From NCBI GenBank assembly GCA_029940115.1, contig JAOZRQ010000248.1, forward strand, positions 1-9,675: DNA of 9,675 bases, read 5' to 3'. This DNA is from Desulfobacterales bacterium. Lineage in GTDB: Bacteria > Desulfobacterota > Desulfobacteria > Desulfobacterales > 4be13. Position numbers and translations under genes: made by a program. Under the pieces are notes generated by a model. The model ran no database searches. It had not been told where the DNA came from and saw only the letters and a list, made by a program, of their open reading frames with translations. Shown here piece after piece: positions 7,404-9,675 of this stretch. Numbering within the stretch: the stretch's first letter is position 1; each line of letters begins with the position of its first letter.

Positions 7404-7527
7404 TTGCGACCTGTGCGGTTAGCCTCTGAATCCGCGTCCAAGCTTTCACATTTGGGATTTCAGCGTGGATTTTTCCTGAAAGATCGGCTCACAGCCGCCT
7501 TCTGACTCTTAACCGCACAGGTCGCAA
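7404..7527. mobile_element. MITE-like element or structured segment with 17-bp perfect terminal inverted repeats
   Basis: TTGCGACCTGTGCGGTT at 7404-7420 is exactly inverted at 7511-7527, with 90 bases between. Pairing may continue imperfectly inward (CTCTGAATCCGC against CAGAAGGCGGC). There is no ORF inside. The layout fits a miniature inverted-repeat transposable element of about 124 bases, or a long-stem RNA. I do not see a clear target-site duplication: flanking bases TGATTA and CTTTCC do not match. Family is unknown. Confidence 0.55.
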
Positions 7528-7698
7528 CTTTCCAAGTCTGAAAAATCCCGACTCATACCTTATTATAATGGCGAAATTCGGATTTTCTGGACAAAAAAAG
7601 TGAGCATCCGTTCTTTTTCCCTTCTGTATTCCTTATATGCAGAAGAAATCTCTTTCTTACATTTGAATTTCAAAAAACATTTTGGATTGGGCAATGAT

Positions 7699-7947
7699 TC
7701 AGCTTGCAGACAGGTCACACTGTTGCAACCATTCGGGACTTTTATGCAAAGCCCACTGTGAACATCCATGCCCTGCGGCCACAATGAAGGTTGCCTGCTC
7801 AACAACCGAGGCAGTCAGTTCAATCAGTTCATATTCTCTCAGGCAAGATGGTCGTGAAGTCATCTCTGGGTCGGGTGTAATTGTCAGTCTGGCCTTCGGA
7901 AATTGCCTGACCAATTTTTGAACTTGGAAGTGGGGGATGTTTTCCAT
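7699..7947 (-). CDS. Doubtful hypothetical protein, 82 residues
   Basis: The frame runs from the ATG at 7947 (MENIPHFQVQKL) to the TGA at 7699, 10 bases after the stop of the antitoxin gene. An in-frame ATG at 7992 would overlap that gene. The residue mix looks protein-like and includes charged and hydrophobic alternation (REYELIELTASVVEQATFIVAAG). However, there is no Shine-Dalgarno match before 7947, and I recognise no family. The 3' third lies close to repeat-rich DNA, so it may be the remnant of a longer gene. Position alone suggests cotranscription with the PIN/RHH pair. Confidence 0.3.
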   Translation of the reverse strand: MENIPHFQVQKLVRQFPKARLTITPDPEMTSRPSCLREYELIELTASVVEQATFIVAAGHGCSQWALHKSPEWLQQCDLSAS

Positions 7948-7957
7948 TTTTTTGTTT

Positions 7958-8197
7958 CTATCGGATACGATCATGCTCCTCCGGTTCCGCACAGGGAACG
8001 GCTTTCATAACCTTGTCAAAATCCTCACGCCTCCCTCTGCGGGCCTCCTCTTCCAGATAGCTTTCGGTCAGCATGGCGGACATCTTTTCGGCAGCCGCAA
8101 GGACAAGAAACTGGCTTGCCGATATCCCCTCGGCCCGGGAGAGTTCGCTGATTTTCATATGCAAAGACTTTGGCAGTTCCACAGTGATCGCGTTCAT
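7958..8197 (-). CDS. Ribbon-helix-helix (CopG/HicB-type) antitoxin
   Basis: The product has 79 residues. It opens with the beta-strand AITVELPKSLH (residues 3-13), followed by two helices around EGISASQFLVLAAAEKMSAM; this strand-helix-helix layout is the DNA-binding ribbon-helix-helix fold. The acidic and basic tail (EEEARRGRREDFDKVMKAVP), rich in charged residues, is the likely toxin-binding part. It is the partner expected for the PIN toxin just upstream: its ATG overlaps the toxin stop by four bases (8194-8197), and AAGGAG sits about 10 bases before the start, inside the toxin gene. As a dimer it would neutralise the toxin and bind an operator. A perfect palindrome at 8645-8656 is a candidate site. 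The order is toxin first, the reverse of the usual VapBC order. Confidence 0.85.
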   Translation of the reverse strand: MNAITVELPKSLHMKISELSRAEGISASQFLVLAAAEKMSAMLTESYLEEEARRGRREDFDKVMKAVPCAEPEEHDRIR

Positions 8198-8622
8198 GAT
8201 TGCTGACTCCTTATTATATGCAGAAATTTTCCGGGAGTTACCGGCGTGATGCCGAAATGTTTTTCCACACCTCTGAAATCTCTGAGATTATGCGTGACTA
8301 TGTGGCGGCTCCGCGAAGCAAACGCAGTCTCCAGAACCATGTCGTCCTTGGGATCTCCGAGCCATGGACACCAGAGAAAGAAAATCTGCTGCCTGTAAGC
8401 AATGTTGCAAATGTAACGCAGAAACGCGAGAATTTCCTCCCCCGTGCTTGCCCCGCTCATGTGTTCCGGTCTTGTCAGGACATCCTGATATTCGACATAC
8501 AAGGGAACGCTCAGAACAATCCGGAACTGATCGGAGGGAAGCTGCGATATGACAGCATGCGAAGCTCCCTTGTTTGATCTGAGCGCGGAAACAAAGATGT
8601 TCGTGTCAAGAACAACTTTCAT
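8194..8622 (-). CDS. PIN-domain toxin, COG1569/TIGR00305 type
   Basis: From the ATG at 8622 the product has 142 residues, beginning MKVVLDTNIFVSAL, the normal N-terminus of this family. The four acidic positions of the PIN active site are visible: D6 (LDTN), E44 (VEYQDVL), D93/D94 (GDPKDD) and D115 (NLRDF), with HIVTHNLRDFRGVE matching the family's last strand. PIN toxins are Mg-dependent RNases that cut tRNA, rRNA or mRNA when freed from their antitoxin. The frame stays open to a GTG at 8733 that overlaps the stop of the upstream gene (GTGA). I reject that start because the extra 37 residues do not belong to the PIN fold, although coupled reinitiation there cannot be excluded. The RHH antitoxin follows with a four-base overlap. 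Confidence 0.87.
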   Translation of the reverse strand: MKVVLDTNIFVSALRSNKGASHAVISQLPSDQFRIVLSVPLYVEYQDVLTRPEHMSGASTGEEILAFLRYICNIAYRQQIFFLWCPWLGDPKDDMVLETAFASRSRHIVTHNLRDFRGVEKHFGITPVTPGKFLHIIRSQQS

Positions 8623-8644
8623 TTTTTTTGTTCCCACGGAGTTT

Positions 8645-8656
8645 GGCCGATCGGCC
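8645..8656. promoter_or_regulatory. Candidate operator: perfect 12-bp palindrome
   Basis: GGCCGATCGGCC is a perfect palindrome 22 bases upstream of the PIN toxin start, within the 107-base gap after the nuclease-like gene. RHH antitoxins bind short palindromes near their own promoter, so this site would suit autoregulation of the toxin-antitoxin pair. No convincing -35/-10 pair was found beside it, so this remains a candidate. Confidence 0.4.
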
Positions 8657-8729
8657 GTGTCTGCGAACATGCGGCTGACTCGGTGTTTCAGACAAAAGGG
8701 CAGATCCTCTCGGAATCCATAATCACGCC

Positions 8730-9338
8730 TCACTCATACCAATAATCGGCGTCAATCTTGACACTTGCCTCCTTGATCTTGTTTTCGCACAGATTGAGCA
8801 GAAGGCTTCCGCCAAAAGGGATCTTTTCATATGTCATCATCTCCTCTCTGATGTCCGGGTCCCGGGAACTTACCAAGACATCCCCGCTGACTTCAACCGT
8901 CGCCTCCGAGTCGGTTATCCGAACGGACCGGATCAGGAACTCGCCCATCTCCTCATAATTTGCGTCAGGGGCCAGCGAACGGATCATGTCCCGCCGCTCG
9001 GATCGGAGGTGTCGGATGAGCCCCTCCTCAAGCCAGTCAATCTCTATGGTTGAGCGACGGGGGGTCACAATGGTGACGACCCGAAAGTCATACCCGAGGG
9101 ACCGGGCGATCCCACTCAGCCTCCTGATCCTGTCCGACTCCCTTGGCGAATGCGGCGCGGTGGCGATCTCAAAGGCGATGGCCTTCCCCCCCTTCTGAAC
9201 GACGATGTCGAACTCCAAGTCGTGAGCCCGGACGTTTCGTCTTGCGGAGAAGTTCTTGTCCCTGTAGGTTGTCAGAATCTCATGGGCCTTGGTGTCATGA
9301 AGCGCCTTCAAAAAATAGGATACAAATTCCTCTCTCAT
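8730..9338 (-). CDS. Unrecognised protein with PD-(D/E)XK nuclease-like core
   Basis: I call 202 residues from the ATG at 9338, which has GAGGAAAGAG upstream with GAGG about 8 bases away. An in-frame ATG at 9509 would add 57 residues but has no ribosome binding site, and its frame runs through a 19-base motif found intergenically elsewhere. The core reads: helix EEFVSYFLKAL, strand FDIVVQKGGKAIAFEIA, then helix SDRIRRLSGIARSLGYD and strand FRVVTIVTP. This is the alpha-beta-beta-beta-alpha-beta order of restriction-endonuclease folds, with D44 and E57 in place but A59 where the catalytic Lys normally stands. The last third is beta-rich and ends in DADYWYE. Function is unknown; it could be an inactive nuclease, a DNA-binding relative or a defence or toxin component. 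It lies 107 bases before the PIN toxin in the same orientation. Confidence 0.65.
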   Translation of the reverse strand: MREEFVSYFLKALHDTKAHEILTTYRDKNFSARRNVRAHDLEFDIVVQKGGKAIAFEIATAPHSPRESDRIRRLSGIARSLGYDFRVVTIVTPRRSTIEIDWLEEGLIRHLRSERRDMIRSLAPDANYEEMGEFLIRSVRITDSEATVEVSGDVLVSSRDPDIREEMMTYEKIPFGGSLLLNLCENKIKEASVKIDADYWYE

Positions 9339-9365
9339 CACTCTTTCCTCATTCAAGGCTCCCCA

Positions 9366-9384
9366 AAATCCGTTATAATCAGGA
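9366..9384 (-). promoter_or_regulatory. Possible sigma-70 promoter, copy 2 of the shared 19-base motif
   Basis: On the minus strand TTTTCA, 17 bases and TATAAC form a plausible -35/-10 pair, 4 of 6 and 5 of 6 matches to consensus. It lies about 30 bases before the ATG at 9338, which would leave a short leader with a good ribosome binding site. The same 19 bases stand about 85 bases before the giant surface-protein gene. Confidence 0.4.
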
Positions 9385-9509
9385 TAATTTGAGGTGAAAA
9401 AATCAAAGTTGCTGAGACCTGTGAATTCAAACTCGTCAAATATCATGGTATCCTGCGGACGGCTCCACGAAGGCCGATGGGCATCATAATTTTGCTTATT
9501 TTTCATCAT

Positions 9510-9675
9510 GGTGGCGTTTGCTTGTCACATTCAGATACCCAAGCTTCCAGCCCGGACATGATGGTTCAGGTTCAATTGTTGCCACACGGACTCCCATCTT
9601 TTTTTGAAATGGACAAAACCCAATTTTCCCATTAACAGAACAAAAAAGTTTATTAGGGACTCGGAAAAAACGCAT
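9510..9675. other. Intergenic right edge of the window
   Basis: This stretch contains copy B of the dispersed repeat (9554-9647). I see no ORF, terminator or RNA gene in the remaining bases. What lies beyond is outside the window. Confidence 0.6.
9554..9647 (-). repeat. Dispersed intergenic repeat, copy B
   Basis: It aligns with copy A at 7104-7176, same orientation, with 21 extra bases between the GTTCAAT block and the T-run (TGTTGCCACACGGACTCCCA and one more base). It sits upstream of the nuclease-like gene, as copy A sits upstream of the DUF433 gene. The T-run reads as an A-tract on the coding strand. Confidence 0.7.

Larger units (their letters stand above)
7079..7698. other. Gene-free, repeat-rich region between two toxin-antitoxin modules
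   Basis: I find no convincing gene in these 620 bases. The plus-strand frame at 7118-7321 lies over AT-rich repeat DNA, and I do not accept it. Contents are: copy A of a dispersed repeat (7104-7176), a small stem-loop AGAAAC-TCG-GTTTCT (7266-7280), an inverted repeat GACTG/CAGTC (7293-7308), a 17-bp perfect inverted repeat around 90 bases (7404-7527) and AT-rich DNA at 7550-7680. This density of short inverted repeats suggests an accretion site for small mobile elements. Confidence 0.6.

Noticed and set aside
7563..7805. Minus-strand ORF of 80 residues
   Set aside because: It overlaps the slightly better ORF 7699-7947 and repeat-rich AT DNA, with no start signal or recognisable motif.
8200..8577. 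Plus-strand ORF of 125 residues
   Set aside because: It is a shadow of the PIN toxin, whose active-site residues and start are clear on the minus strand.

Overview
The window looks like chromosomal DNA from a Gram-negative, free-living bacterium of moderate G+C. It carries an outer-membrane beta-barrel protein ending in Phe, a very large secreted LRR/FnIII/IPT surface protein, two small toxin-antitoxin modules and several dispersed intergenic repeats. This mix fits a large, repeat-rich genome such as those of filamentous or particle-associated Desulfobacterota. That assignment is inference from gene content only; no rRNA or marker gene is present. Every gene I can support lies on the minus strand. 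The plus-strand open frames are antisense shadows or fall in repeat DNA.

Layout, in transcription order from the right edge. (1) 9510-9675: gene-free DNA with one copy of a dispersed repeat. (2) 9338-8730: an unrecognised protein with a PD-(D/E)XK-like core. It is followed by a PIN-domain toxin of the COG1569 type (8622-8194), an overlapping ribbon-helix-helix antitoxin (8197-7958) and a doubtful 82-residue ORF (7947-7699). (3) 7079-7698: gene-free, repeat-laden DNA with a 17-bp perfect inverted repeat enclosing 90 bp, and a second copy of the right-edge repeat. (4) 7078-6609: a DUF433 antitoxin overlapping a short DUF5615 PIN-like toxin. The toxin's last codons and stop lie inside a palindromic repeat of 10-bp units. 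(5) 6451-5060: an OmpP1/FadL/TodX-type outer-membrane protein. (6) 5059-4673: gene-free DNA with promoter-like signals, a short repeat shared with the nuclease-like locus and a doubtful 48-codon ORF. (7) 4672 to beyond position 1: a surface protein of at least 1557 residues, with a signal peptide, two LRR blocks, two FnIII domains and at least nine tandem IPT/TIG domains.

The left half therefore deals with the cell envelope: a transporter-like barrel and a giant adhesin-like protein, with no shown functional link. The right half is an accessory island of toxin-antitoxin genes and a possible nuclease, interspersed with small repeats that recur next to gene starts. I found no CRISPR array, tRNA, rRNA or intact transposase. 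The most unusual signals are the repeats: one seems to have supplied a toxin's stop codon, and two others sit just upstream of unrelated genes.
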